Assembly (NCBI GenBank): GCA_002391225.1 | Contig: DGRV01000036.1 | Coordinates: forward strand, 1 to 53,469 | Length of the DNA stretch: 53,469 nt | Reading direction: 5' to 3' | From: Christensenella sp. UBA4379 | Lineage (GTDB): Bacteria; Bacillota; Clostridia; Christensenellales; Aristaeellaceae | Shown here: positions 7,585-15,604 of the stretch, piece by piece | Numbering within the stretch: position 1 is the stretch's first letter | Layout of the letters: every line of letters begins with the position of its first letter | Notes under the pieces: generated by a model | Told to the model about the DNA's origin: nothing | Seen by the model: only the letters and a program-made list of their open reading frames with translations | The model's database searches: none | Program-made: the position numbers and the translations under genes

Positions 7585-8802
7585 ATGGCACTTCATATCG
7601 TTTCCGAGGCAAACCGCTGCCTGCAGTGCAAAAAGCCGCTGTGCCAGCAGGGCTGTCCGGTGCATACACCGATCCCGCAGATGATCGCGCTGTTTAAAGA
7701 AAAAAGGATGATGGAAGCGGGCAAGGCCCTGTTTGCCAATAACCCGATGTCCCTGGTATGCGCCATCGTCTGCGACCACGAGGCCCAGTGTACAGGCCAC
7801 TGCGTGCTGAACCATAAGGGACAGCCGGTCCATTTCTATGAGATCGAGGAGTTTGTTTCCGACGCGTATCTGGACCGCATGACGGCGGACAGGAAGCCGT
7901 GGAACGGCAAAACCGCCGCCGTCATCGGCAGCGGGCCGGCGGGCATGACGGTGGCCTTCATCCTCGCCTGGAATGGCTACGGCGTCACTATCTTCGAGGA
8001 AAAGGACCGCATCGGCGGGATGCTCCAGTACGGGATCCCCGACTTCCGTCTGCCCAAATCCATCCTGGACCGGTATAAGCAGAGACTGCTGGACATCGGC
8101 GTCCGCATCCGTCCCCATGTCGTCATGGGCGGTGACCTGATGATCGACAACCTCTTTAGGGACGGCTACTCCGCCGTCTTTGTCGGCACTGGGGTCTGGC
8201 GTCCCACGACCCTCGGCATCGAGGGGGAGACGCTGGCCAACGTCCACTTCGGCATTTCCTACCTGGCCCGGCCCATTTCCTACACCATCGGGGAAACGGT
8301 GGCGGTCATCGGCATGGGCAACGTCGCCATGGACGTGGCGAGAACGGCTTTCCGGCACGGGGCCAGGCGGGTGATGATGTTCCAGCGCGGAAACAAATCT
8401 CCCGCCAGCGAACATGAGCGGCAATACGCCCAGCTGGACGGGGCGGAGTTCTTCTTTGGAAAGTCCATCCAGCGGATCACGCCCAAGGGCCCGGTGTTCC
8501 GGAATTCCGTTCTGAACGAACAGGGGCGGCCGGTGGGCGTCGAGGGGGAGGAAGAGCTGGTGCCCGCGGATACGGTCATCATCGCCATCAACCAGGGCCC
8601 CAAGGACAAGCTGGTCAATACTACCCACGGGCTGGAAGCGACGGAGCGCGGCCTGCTCAAGGTGGATGAAAACAACATGACGACACGGGCGGGGGTCTTC
8701 GCCGCGGGCGACGTGGTGCACGGCTCGCTCACCGTCGTCCACGCGGTGGAGGACGCCAAGCGGGCCGCCGCTGGAATGATGAGGTATATGGAAAATGGCT
8801 GA
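7585..8802 (+). CDS. GltD-like NAD(P)-dependent FAD/Fe-S oxidoreductase
   Basis: A 405-residue flavoprotein of the glutamate synthase small-subunit family. The N-terminal iron-sulfur domain has Cys12, 15, 20 and 24 (CLQCKKPLCQQGCP) and a second cysteine group in CAIVCDHEAQCTGHC. An FAD Rossmann motif GSGPAGM follows near 112-118, then an NAD(P) site (GMGNVAMD). The family moves electrons from NAD(P)H to a partner through FAD and [4Fe-4S] centres. No glutamate synthase large subunit is adjacent. It overlaps the DUF362 gene by eight bases, so that protein is the likeliest partner. The real substrate is unknown. Confidence 0.85.
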   Translation: MALHIVSEANRCLQCKKPLCQQGCPVHTPIPQMIALFKEKRMMEAGKALFANNPMSLVCAIVCDHEAQCTGHCVLNHKGQPVHFYEIEEFVSDAYLDRMTADRKPWNGKTAAVIGSGPAGMTVAFILAWNGYGVTIFEEKDRIGGMLQYGIPDFRLPKSILDRYKQRLLDIGVRIRPHVVMGGDLMIDNLFRDGYSAVFVGTGVWRPTTLGIEGETLANVHFGISYLARPISYTIGETVAVIGMGNVAMDVARTAFRHGARRVMMFQRGNKSPASEHERQYAQLDGAEFFFGKSIQRITPKGPVFRNSVLNEQGRPVGVEGEEELVPADTVIIAINQGPKDKLVNTTHGLEATERGLLKVDENNMTTRAGVFAAGDVVHGSLTVVHAVEDAKRAAAGMMRYMENG

Positions 8803-9871
8803 CATCTATCAGATCTTCGGGCAGGACGCCCATGAAATGACGGTCAGACTGCTGGAGGCATCAGACGCGATTCGTCTGGTGCCTTCGGGCGGTTCTGTGG
8901 CGCTGAAACCGAACCTGGTAATCGCCGGGACGCCGGAGAGCGGCTCTACCACCCATCCCGGGGTGCTGAGCGGCTGCATCGCGTATTTCCGGGATCATGG
9001 GGTGCAGGACATCAGCGTGATCGAAGGCAGTTGGGTCGGGGACGAAACCATGCGGGCGATGAGAACGGCGGGCTACGATAAGATCTGCGCCGAGTACGGC
9101 GTCCCCTTTTTCGACCTGAAAAAGGACAAGACCCGCCCTGTGCAGACCGCCATCGGGAAGATCGATATCTGCTGCCGGGCGCTGGACGCGGGGCTCTTGG
9201 TGGACCTGCCGGTGCTCAAGGGACACGGGCAGACCCTGATGACCTGCGCGCTCAAAAACCTGAAAGGCTGCCTGCCGGACCGGGAAAAGCGGCGCTTCCA
9301 CGCCATGGGGCTCCAGAAACCGATCGCTGCCCTCGGCGCGGCCCTGCGCCCAAAGCTGATCGTTGTGGACAGCATCTGCGGCGACCTGGACTTTGAGGAA
9401 GGCGGCACCCCGGTTCAGACCAACCGCATGTACCTGGGCACGGACGCCGTCCAGCTGGACGCCTACGGCTGCTCGCTGATGGGGCTTGACCTGGACGAGG
9501 TGCCCTACATCGGCCTGGCCGAGCAGTATGGCGGCGGAAAGGCCTCCTGGCGGGAAAAAGAGATCCATTCCCTGAACGAGCCCGGAGAAGCGGCCGCCTA
9601 TCCGAAGAGGACGGGGATCGTGGCCCAGCTGACCCGGCGCGTCCATGAAAATCAGGCCTGCTCGGCCTGCTTTGCCAGCCTGGTGCGGGCCATGTACAAT
9701 ACCCGCCTGGGGCAGAACGAGGAAATCTACATCGGCCAGGGCTGGCGGGGGCAGACGCTTCCAGGCTTTGGCGTCGGCAACTGCTGCCGGGGCGCGGAGC
9801 ACTGCGTCCTTGGATGTCCGCCGACCGCCGGGGAGGTTGCGCAGGCGCTGACAGACCTGTGCGGGAGATAA
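8795..9871 (+). CDS. DUF362-domain protein
   Basis: A 358-residue protein matching the DUF362 family: VALKPNLV near 35, THPGVL, a PVLKGHG segment, and LKNLKGCLPDREK in the middle. The C-terminal part is cysteine-rich (QACSACF and NCCRGAEHCVLGCPPT), compatible with a bound iron-sulfur centre, although the usual CxxCxxC ferredoxin pattern is not clear. The biochemical role of DUF362 is not settled. The ATG overlaps the end of the GltD-like gene, implying translational coupling and a shared redox task. Function is not assigned. Confidence 0.8.
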   Translation: MADIYQIFGQDAHEMTVRLLEASDAIRLVPSGGSVALKPNLVIAGTPESGSTTHPGVLSGCIAYFRDHGVQDISVIEGSWVGDETMRAMRTAGYDKICAEYGVPFFDLKKDKTRPVQTAIGKIDICCRALDAGLLVDLPVLKGHGQTLMTCALKNLKGCLPDREKRRFHAMGLQKPIAALGAALRPKLIVVDSICGDLDFEEGGTPVQTNRMYLGTDAVQLDAYGCSLMGLDLDEVPYIGLAEQYGGGKASWREKEIHSLNEPGEAAAYPKRTGIVAQLTRRVHENQACSACFASLVRAMYNTRLGQNEEIYIGQGWRGQTLPGFGVGNCCRGAEHCVLGCPPTAGEVAQALTDLCGR

Positions 9872-9872
9872 T

Positions 9873-10778
9873 ATGGAAAAACTGCTGACGCTGGAATGGA
9901 ATATCTTCGTCATGATGGGCATCGGCTTCCTGATCAGGAAAATCCGCCTGGTCGGGAAGGAGGCCGAACTCATCCTGACCAACCTCGTGTTGTACGTGGT
10001 GCTGCCCTGCAACATCTTTCATTCGTTCCTCGGAGACCACTCCGGCATGAGCGGGGCGGATTACCTGGCGATCCTGCTGATCTCCATCGGGATTCAGTTC
10101 CTGGCCCTGATTTACGCGAAAACCGCCTTCCGGAAAGAAAGCGCGGACCACCGCTGCAGCCTGGGCTACGCGATGATCTGCTCCAACGCAGGCTTTCTGG
10201 GCAACGCCATCGCGGAGGGCGTCTTTGGGGCGAACGGGCTGATGCTGACGAGCATCTACCTGATCCCCCAGAGGATCATGATGTGGTCGGAAGGTCTGGC
10301 CATCTTCTCCGGCGTTTCGGACAAGAAAAAAACGGCAATCAAGGTGATCACGCATCCCTGCGTCATCGCCTGCTTCCTGGGGCTGATCGTGATGGCGGCG
10401 GGCATCCAGCTGCCGGATTTCTTTTTGAGCCCCATTCAGACGATCGGCCGGTGCAATACCCCGCTGTCTATGATGGTGATCGGGATGATCCTGTCCGGGA
10501 TCGACTTAAAGCACATGGTGGATAAGACCATTCTCCGCTTCACTCTGGACCGCCTGGTGCTGATGCCGCTGATCGTGTGGCTTTTCTGCCTGGTCCTGCC
10601 GGTCAGCCCCCTCGTCCGGGGCGTAGCCGTCCTGCTGGCGGCGATGCCGGCCGGGGCCACCACCAGCATGCTGGCCGCCAAGTACGAAAGAGACCCGGAA
10701 TTCGCCACCAAGTTGGTGGTCTTCACCACCCTCTGCTCCATCCCGGCGATCTTTATATGGAGCGTCATCCTGCTGTGA
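9873..10778 (+). CDS. AEC family transporter 2
   Basis: A 301-residue polytopic membrane protein related to the transporter at 1432. It has the same NAGFLGNAIAEGVFG segment in the first half and VLLAAMPAGATTSMLAAKYERD in the second. About ten membrane helices are expected. Its ATG at 9873 lies one base after the DUF362 stop codon, so it is certainly in the same operon. Two AEC carriers in one catabolic cluster suggest distinct substrates or uptake plus product export. The substrate is not determinable from sequence. Confidence 0.88.
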   Translation: MEKLLTLEWNIFVMMGIGFLIRKIRLVGKEAELILTNLVLYVVLPCNIFHSFLGDHSGMSGADYLAILLISIGIQFLALIYAKTAFRKESADHRCSLGYAMICSNAGFLGNAIAEGVFGANGLMLTSIYLIPQRIMMWSEGLAIFSGVSDKKKTAIKVITHPCVIACFLGLIVMAAGIQLPDFFLSPIQTIGRCNTPLSMMVIGMILSGIDLKHMVDKTILRFTLDRLVLMPLIVWLFCLVLPVSPLVRGVAVLLAAMPAGATTSMLAAKYERDPEFATKLVVFTTLCSIPAIFIWSVILL

Positions 10779-10806
10779 CGAAAGCACCGGAAAGGAGAGG
10801 GCTGAT

Positions 10807-11220
10807 ATGAACAGAAAAATCTACTTTTCGGGCGCCATCAGCGGGGGAAGGAAGGACGCGGAGCTCTACCACCGCCTCATCGAGAGAATCAAAGAGACGG
10901 ACACGGTCCTGACCGAGCACATCGGAGACGTGCATTACAGCCCCTCAGGCCAGACGGCCGCGGATGCAGAAAACATCTACCGTCAGGACACCGCCTGGCT
11001 TAGGGCGTGCGACCTGGTGATTGCTGAGTGCTCCCAGCCGTCGCTGGGAGTCGGGTACGAGATGGCCTTTGCGGAGGCCCTGGGAAAACCGGTGTACATT
11101 TTCTGTCACCAGGGAATCCACCTGTCCGCCATGCTGCGGGGAAATCCGTATTTCCATGTATCCTTTTACGGGACGGAGGAAGAACTGATGAAGAAGGTCT
11201 CAGAGGTCCTTCGTTCCTGA
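10807..11220 (+). CDS. DNPH1/Rcl-like 2'-deoxynucleoside 5'-phosphate N-hydrolase
   Basis: A 137-residue protein with the nucleoside 2-deoxyribosyltransferase-like fold. Key motifs are YFSGAISGGR at 6-15, which binds the phosphate, and CSQPSLGVGYEMAFA near 79-93, carrying the catalytic glutamate. The SQPSLGVGYE form is characteristic of DNPH1 (Rcl), which cleaves the N-glycosidic bond of deoxynucleoside monophosphates. It is the last gene of the + strand run and has a strong AAAGGAGAGG site. Its link with aldarate breakdown is unclear; it may be a passenger. Confidence 0.8.
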   Translation: MNRKIYFSGAISGGRKDAELYHRLIERIKETDTVLTEHIGDVHYSPSGQTAADAENIYRQDTAWLRACDLVIAECSQPSLGVGYEMAFAEALGKPVYIFCHQGIHLSAMLRGNPYFHVSFYGTEEELMKKVSEVLRS

Positions 11221-11243
11221 ACGTCCTGATTGTTATCATCAAA

Positions 11244-11285
11244 AAACCCGGCTGCCTGAGAAAAAGCTCTCAGACAGCCGGGTTT
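11244..11285. terminator. Bidirectional intrinsic terminator between convergent genes
   Basis: A long stem pairs 11244-11260 (AAACCCGGCTGCCTGAG) with 11269-11285 around an A-rich loop, with one mismatch. Read on the - strand it is followed by a run of six T, giving a strong terminator for the DUF4332 gene. On the + strand a shorter TTTATT follows, ending the aldarate operon. Confidence 0.85.
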
Positions 11286-11304
11286 ATTGATAAGATCGGC
11301 TCGA

Positions 11305-11709
11305 TCAGTATTCCAGTTTCCTCGGAAGCTCCTTGGCCTGAGCAACCCACTTGGTTACCATCTTCAGATAGGGAACCGCACGGACCAGCTTCTTTTCCGC
11401 GTTGATCTCTTCCATCTTCTTGGTCAGGTTTTCAGGGTTGCGGTTGGCAAGCTCCACCACGGTATCCACACCGGCGGCTTCCAGCAGCTCGGAATACTGG
11501 CCGGCGACGCCCTTGATGCGGAAAAGGTCCGCGTGGTTGGCCCATTTCAGGAGGAGGGCGTCGGAAATGCCGGTTTTTTCAGCCAGCGCGGCGCGATCCT
11601 TCTTGGTCAGAGAGCTTTCCAGCAGCTGCTCGACGGAGGTGATGCCGGCTTCCGTCAGCTTGGCGGCGTAAACCTCGCCGATGCCTTCGATCTTTTCAAT
11701 CTTTGTCAT
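11305..11709 (-). CDS. DUF4332 helix-hairpin-helix protein
   Basis: A 134-residue soluble protein made of helix-hairpin-helix-like units: IEGIGEVYAAKLTEAGI near 5-21 and IKGVAGQYSELLEAAGV near 64-80. This matches DUF4332, thought to bind DNA non-specifically. It stands alone on the - strand with its own promoter (11758-11786) and terminator (11244-11285), so it is monocistronic. A good AAAGGAATGAG site precedes the ATG. Role unknown; a nucleoid or repair accessory function is only suggested by the fold. Confidence 0.8.
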   Translation of the reverse strand: MTKIEKIEGIGEVYAAKLTEAGITSVEQLLESSLTKKDRAALAEKTGISDALLLKWANHADLFRIKGVAGQYSELLEAAGVDTVVELANRNPENLTKKMEEINAEKKLVRAVPYLKMVTKWVAQAKELPRKLEY

Positions 11710-11757
11710 GGGATCTCATTCCTTTCGCTCGATGTTCTATGCGGTTAAGCTGTACCA

Positions 11758-11786
11758 ATTATAACTGAAGAATGCCAAAAAATCAA
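11758..11786 (-). promoter_or_regulatory. Sigma-A-type promoter for the DUF4332 gene
   Basis: On the - strand, TTGATT (11786-11781) is followed after 17 bases by a perfect TATAAT (11763-11758). This places a start of transcription about 40 bases before the ATG at 11709. Confidence 0.7.
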
Positions 11787-11796
11787 GGTATTTCCA

Positions 11797-13248
11797 TCAG
11801 TTTCTCGCTTTTTTCCATACGCCCGGGACGAAAAGAATGAGGATGGGGAAAATTTCGAGCCTTCCCAGCAGCATATTGACGGACAGGATCAGCTTGGACA
11901 GCACGGAATAGCCCGCGTAGCTGCCCGTCGGGCCGACGGCGCCCAGACCGGGGCCGATGTTGTTGAGGCAGGCGATTTCCGCCGTTACGTTTTCTTCAAA
12001 CGTAAAGGGGTCAAAGCTGAGGATCAGCACACTGATCATGATGATCAGGCAGTAGGCGACCAGGTAGGCGTAGGTGTTGGTGACGGTTTCCTTGGAAACC
12101 TTGTCCCCGTCCATATGGACGGAGCTGATCGTATTGGGGTGAAGGCTCCTGCGGATTTCGTGGCGCAGGCCCTTGAGGAGGATCAGCACGCGGCTGATTT
12201 TAAAGCCGCCGCCCGTGGAGCCGGCGCAGGCGCCGGAGAGCATCAGCATGACCAGCAATGTCCTGGCAAACTGAGGCCAGAGATTAAAGTCCGCGCTGGC
12301 AAAGCCGGTGCTGGTGGCGATGGAGGACACCTGGAAGAAGCTCTGGCGCAGCCCGTCCACAAAGCCGTACTGAGGATATATGCAGATGGTGATCGCCGCC
12401 GTGGCGACGATAAAAATGCCCAGGTAGGTGAGGAGCTCTTCATTGCGGAAGATCTTTTTCCACGAGCGCTGGAGCATCAGATAGTAGATGCCGAAGTTGA
12501 CGCCAAACAGCATCATGAAGATGCCGACGACCCACTGGATATAGGGGGATTTGTCCGCCATGCTCTCCGGGGAGATGGCGAAGCCGCCGGTTCCCGCGGT
12601 GCCCATGGCGGTGGTGATGGCCTGCTCCCAGTTTTCCCCGCCCAGGAGGAGGAGCACCAGCATCACCAGCGTCATGCCGATGTACATGCCGTACAGGATC
12701 CGGGCACTGCCGATGGTGTGGGGGACCAGCTTGTTGACCTGCGGGCCGGGGGATTCGGCGCGCATGATGTGGATGGAATCGCCCGCGCCGGAGGCAAAGC
12801 TTTCCAGCGACAGGAGAAAGACCAGCACGCCCATGCCGCCCAGCCAGTGGGTGAAGGAGCGCCAGTACAGAATCCCGTGGGTCAGCTGGCTGAAATCGGT
12901 GACGATGCTGGCCCCGGTGGTGGTAAAGCCGGACGTGGTTTCAAACAGGGCGTCCACAAAGTGGGGAATGGTGCCGCTGAACACAAAGGGCAGCGCGCCC
13001 AGGACGGACATCATCACCCAGCTCAGCGAGGCCAGCACAAAGCCTTCCCGGGCGTAGAAGGTCTTTTTCTTCGGCTTCCAGATCAAGGAAAAACAGCTCA
13101 GCAGGAGCATCAGCCCGATGGTGATCAGGAAGCTGTAGCAGGTGCGCATTTCATGATAATACAGGCTGATCAGGGCGGCGGGCACCATAAAGGCCGCCAC
13201 GATACGCAGCACCGCGCACAGCAACCGGCAGATCATTCGGTAATTCAC
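11797..13248 (-). CDS. trkH: Potassium uptake protein TrkH/KtrB family
   Basis: A 483-residue membrane protein with the four pore-loop repeats of Trk/Ktr channels: TTSGFTTTGAS, GTAGTGGFAISPE, ATSTGFASADF and GACAGSTGGGFK. Each carries the selectivity-filter glycine. It forms the ion-conducting subunit gated by TrkA. The GTG start at 13248 is preferred: GGGAGG lies six bases upstream and the codon overlaps the trkA stop (GTGA). The ATG at 13236 is too far from that site. Length is in the normal TrkH range. Confidence 0.92.
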   Translation of the reverse strand: MNYRMICRLLCAVLRIVAAFMVPAALISLYYHEMRTCYSFLITIGLMLLLSCFSLIWKPKKKTFYAREGFVLASLSWVMMSVLGALPFVFSGTIPHFVDALFETTSGFTTTGASIVTDFSQLTHGILYWRSFTHWLGGMGVLVFLLSLESFASGAGDSIHIMRAESPGPQVNKLVPHTIGSARILYGMYIGMTLVMLVLLLLGGENWEQAITTAMGTAGTGGFAISPESMADKSPYIQWVVGIFMMLFGVNFGIYYLMLQRSWKKIFRNEELLTYLGIFIVATAAITICIYPQYGFVDGLRQSFFQVSSIATSTGFASADFNLWPQFARTLLVMLMLSGACAGSTGGGFKISRVLILLKGLRHEIRRSLHPNTISSVHMDGDKVSKETVTNTYAYLVAYCLIIMISVLILSFDPFTFEENVTAEIACLNNIGPGLGAVGPTGSYAGYSVLSKLILSVNMLLGRLEIFPILILFVPGVWKKARN

Positions 13249-14627
13249 AGCTTGCCTCCCCGGGGAGCTTCCCGGAAAATGTCGTTCAGCACCGCGAAAC
13301 GGCCCGCCTGGGTGGTGACGATCACGGCGGTGTCGCCGACGGCCAGGTAATCGTCGCCGGTCGGGACGATGATCACGCCCCGCCTGGAAATAAAGGCGAT
13401 ACGGAAATTGTCTTTGATCGGGATGTTTTTCAGCGGCACGTCCGTATACCAGGTCGAGTTGGTGACGGCGAATTCCAGGGCTTCCACCCGGTCGCCGACC
13501 AAACGGTGCAGGGTGATGACTCCTTCGCCGGGCCGGTTTTCCATGGCGCGCACATAGCGCAGAATGCCGTTGCTGACCAGGATACGGGGGGTAATGACGC
13601 CCTCGAGCACCTTGTCGGACAAAAGAGAGGTATATTCCGTGCGGTTGACCTTGCACAGCACCTTGGGCACTTCGATGCGGCTGGCGTACATGGAGATGAT
13701 GATGTTCTGCTCGTCCAGGTTGGTCAGACAGACGATGGCGTCCATTTCCTCGATCCCTTCCTGGCGCAGCAGGGCAAAGGACGTGCCGTCCCCGTGAATG
13801 ATTTCCGCCTTGGGCAGCTGCGCGCTCAGCTGATGGCAGCGCTCCAGGTTGGACTCGATGATCTTGACGTCGATGTTCCCGCTGATCAGCATCTGGGCCA
13901 GGTAGACGGAAATCCGACCGCCGCCGACGATCATGACGGAGCGGACCTTCGGCGTTTCCAGCCCGATGGCCTTGACCATGTTCAGCAGGTCGTGCATCGC
14001 CGCGGTCACGTACACGTGGTCCCCGGCTTTCAGCGTGAACTGGCCGTCCGGAATCGTCACCTGGCCGGCGCGTTCCACCGCGCAGACCAGCACCCGGATT
14101 TTGAGGGCCTTATACAGGTCCATCAGCACCAGGCCGTCCAGCTTGCTGCCTTCCTTCACCGAAATCTCGACGATTTCGGCGCGACCCTTGGCAAAGGAAT
14201 CCCTTTTCAGGAAGGAGGGGTACTGCATCAGCCCGAAGATCTGCTTGGCGGAGGAACGCTCGGGGTTCACCACCATGTTCAGGCCCATGCCCTCCTTGAG
14301 CAGATAGACGTCCTCGGAGTATTCGGGGCTCCGCACGCGGGCAATGGTGTTGGGGCAGCCCAGCTGCCTGGCGATCATGCAGCAGAGGATATTGGTCTCG
14401 TCGGCGTTGGTGACCGCGATCAAAAGATCGGCGTCCGGTACGCCGGCGGCCTTCTGGACCTGCACGGAAGCGCCGTTCCCTTCCAGAATCTGCACGTCCA
14501 GGGCGGTCTCCGTCCTGTCGAGAGGTTCTTTCTGGCTGTCGATGACCACCAGGTCATGTCCTTCGGCCACCAGGGCCTGCGTCAGCGTAAAACCGATTTT
14601 TCCGTCGCCGATGACAACGATTTTCAT
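13245..14627 (-). CDS. trkA: Trk system potassium uptake regulator TrkA
   Basis: A 460-residue cytoplasmic protein with two tandem RCK modules, each an NAD-binding fold followed by an RCK_C domain. The first starts MKIVVIGDGKIGFTL; the second begins with VMIVGGGRISVYLA near 231. This two-module form is the TrkA type rather than the shorter KtrA. It binds the TrkH pore and gates it in response to nucleotide. It is the first gene of a two-gene operon, coupled to trkH by a four-base overlap. Confidence 0.92.
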   Translation of the reverse strand: MKIVVIGDGKIGFTLTQALVAEGHDLVVIDSQKEPLDRTETALDVQILEGNGASVQVQKAAGVPDADLLIAVTNADETNILCCMIARQLGCPNTIARVRSPEYSEDVYLLKEGMGLNMVVNPERSSAKQIFGLMQYPSFLKRDSFAKGRAEIVEISVKEGSKLDGLVLMDLYKALKIRVLVCAVERAGQVTIPDGQFTLKAGDHVYVTAAMHDLLNMVKAIGLETPKVRSVMIVGGGRISVYLAQMLISGNIDVKIIESNLERCHQLSAQLPKAEIIHGDGTSFALLRQEGIEEMDAIVCLTNLDEQNIIISMYASRIEVPKVLCKVNRTEYTSLLSDKVLEGVITPRILVSNGILRYVRAMENRPGEGVITLHRLVGDRVEALEFAVTNSTWYTDVPLKNIPIKDNFRIAFISRRGVIIVPTGDDYLAVGDTAVIVTTQAGRFAVLNDIFREAPRGGKL

Positions 14628-14675
14628 GAAGCGTCTCCTTTTTCAGATCAGACGGTGGACAAACATCCATCTTGA

Positions 14676-14704
14676 ATCATAACACGAAACCGGGCAAAAC
14701 ACAA
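14676..14704 (-). promoter_or_regulatory. Candidate promoter for trkA-trkH
   Basis: On the - strand TTGTGT (14704-14699) and TATGAT (14681-14676) are 17 bases apart, placing a transcription start about 40 bases before the trkA ATG. The -35 match is moderate. Confidence 0.5.
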
Positions 14705-14767
14705 TGAAAAAACATGGAAAAGATGATTATTGCCATTTCATTCCCGTGAAAAAAGGAGGCTGGGTTA

Positions 14768-14796
14768 TTGACAGGAAAATAAAAACGTTTTAACAT
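14768..14796 (+). promoter_or_regulatory. Candidate promoter for the esterase/ATP-grasp pair
   Basis: A perfect TTGACA (14768-14773) is followed after 17 bases by TAACAT (14791-14796). The A-rich spacer fits a sigma-A promoter. The start codon of the esterase is at 14845. Confidence 0.6.
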
Positions 14797-14844
14797 CATT
14801 TGGAATCGAATCACAGGCTGGCAGCCAGCCGGAAAGGACCTACG

Positions 14845-15576
14845 ATGAACCGGGAGGAAACAGCGCATTACAGCCAGGCACTCAACCGAGAAATGCACAT
14901 GATGATCTACGGCCAGGGGGGCGTGCCGTTCCTTTGTTTTCCGACGCAGGATTCCCTGTGCCATAATTACGAGGATTTCGGCATGATCCACCATCTGGCC
15001 GATTTTATTGAGGAAGGAAAGATCCAGCTGTTCGTGGTGGATACGGTGGACGGAGAGAGCTGGTCGCCCAAGGGCTGGGACAACGGCTTTCGGGCGGAAA
15101 GGCAGGAGCAGTATTTCCGCTATATAACAGAGGAAGCCCTGCCCCTGATCAGACAGCGGAACCCTCTGACACCGGCGGTGACCGGGTTCAGCATGGGCGC
15201 CAATCACGCGGCCATCACCTTCCTGCGCCGCCCGGACCTCTTTCGGGGCATGATCGCCCTGTCCGGGGTGTACGATTCGGATTATTTTTTCGACGGGTGG
15301 ATGAACCCGACCCTCTATGACAATTCCCCGGAGCGCTTTCTGCCCAACATGCCGGGTGATCATCCCTATATCCAGCTGTACAACGAGCGGAGAATCATCT
15401 TCTGCTGCGGCCAGGGCGCCTGGGAGGAGGAAGGGGTCCGCACCCTGCGCAACCTGGAGGGAATCTTCCGGGAAAAAGGCATTCACGCCTGGTGCGATTT
15501 CTGGGGGTACGACGTCAATCACGACTGGCCCTGGTGGTTCAAGCAGATGAGATATTACATTCCCCATATGCTCTGA
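14845..15576 (+). CDS. Esterase-family alpha/beta hydrolase
   Basis: A 243-residue alpha/beta hydrolase. The nucleophile is Ser116 in GFSMGANHA, with likely acid and base residues near the C-terminus (NHDWPWW). The overall pattern resembles esterase D / PHB-depolymerase-like proteins. There is no signal peptide, so it should be cytoplasmic. ATG at 14845 is chosen because GGAAAGGA lies six bases upstream; the reading frame extends further back without a ribosome site. It is followed 28 bases later by an ATP-grasp enzyme, so the two form a small operon of unknown purpose. Confidence 0.8.
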   Translation: MNREETAHYSQALNREMHMMIYGQGGVPFLCFPTQDSLCHNYEDFGMIHHLADFIEEGKIQLFVVDTVDGESWSPKGWDNGFRAERQEQYFRYITEEALPLIRQRNPLTPAVTGFSMGANHAAITFLRRPDLFRGMIALSGVYDSDYFFDGWMNPTLYDNSPERFLPNMPGDHPYIQLYNERRIIFCCGQGAWEEEGVRTLRNLEGIFREKGIHAWCDFWGYDVNHDWPWWFKQMRYYIPHML

Positions 15577-15604
15577 AAACTCTGACAGGAAGAAAGGTGA
15601 TAAA

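Noticed and set aside
6124..8805. Very long - strand open frame (about 893 codons) opposite garD and the GltD-like gene
   Set aside because: It mirrors two well-supported + strand genes. Its translation is low-complexity, rich in His, Gly, Val and Arg, as expected from the complement of high-GC codons, and it lacks any domain motif.
12115..13350. Long + strand open frame opposite trkH
   Set aside because: The opposite strand has all four TrkH pore motifs. The + strand translation is compositionally biased and has no recognisable domain.
13249..13656. Extension of the trkH frame upstream of 13248
   Set aside because: The extra segment overlaps trkA in another frame and reads as low-complexity sequence. 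The GTG at 13248 has a well-spaced GGGAGG site.
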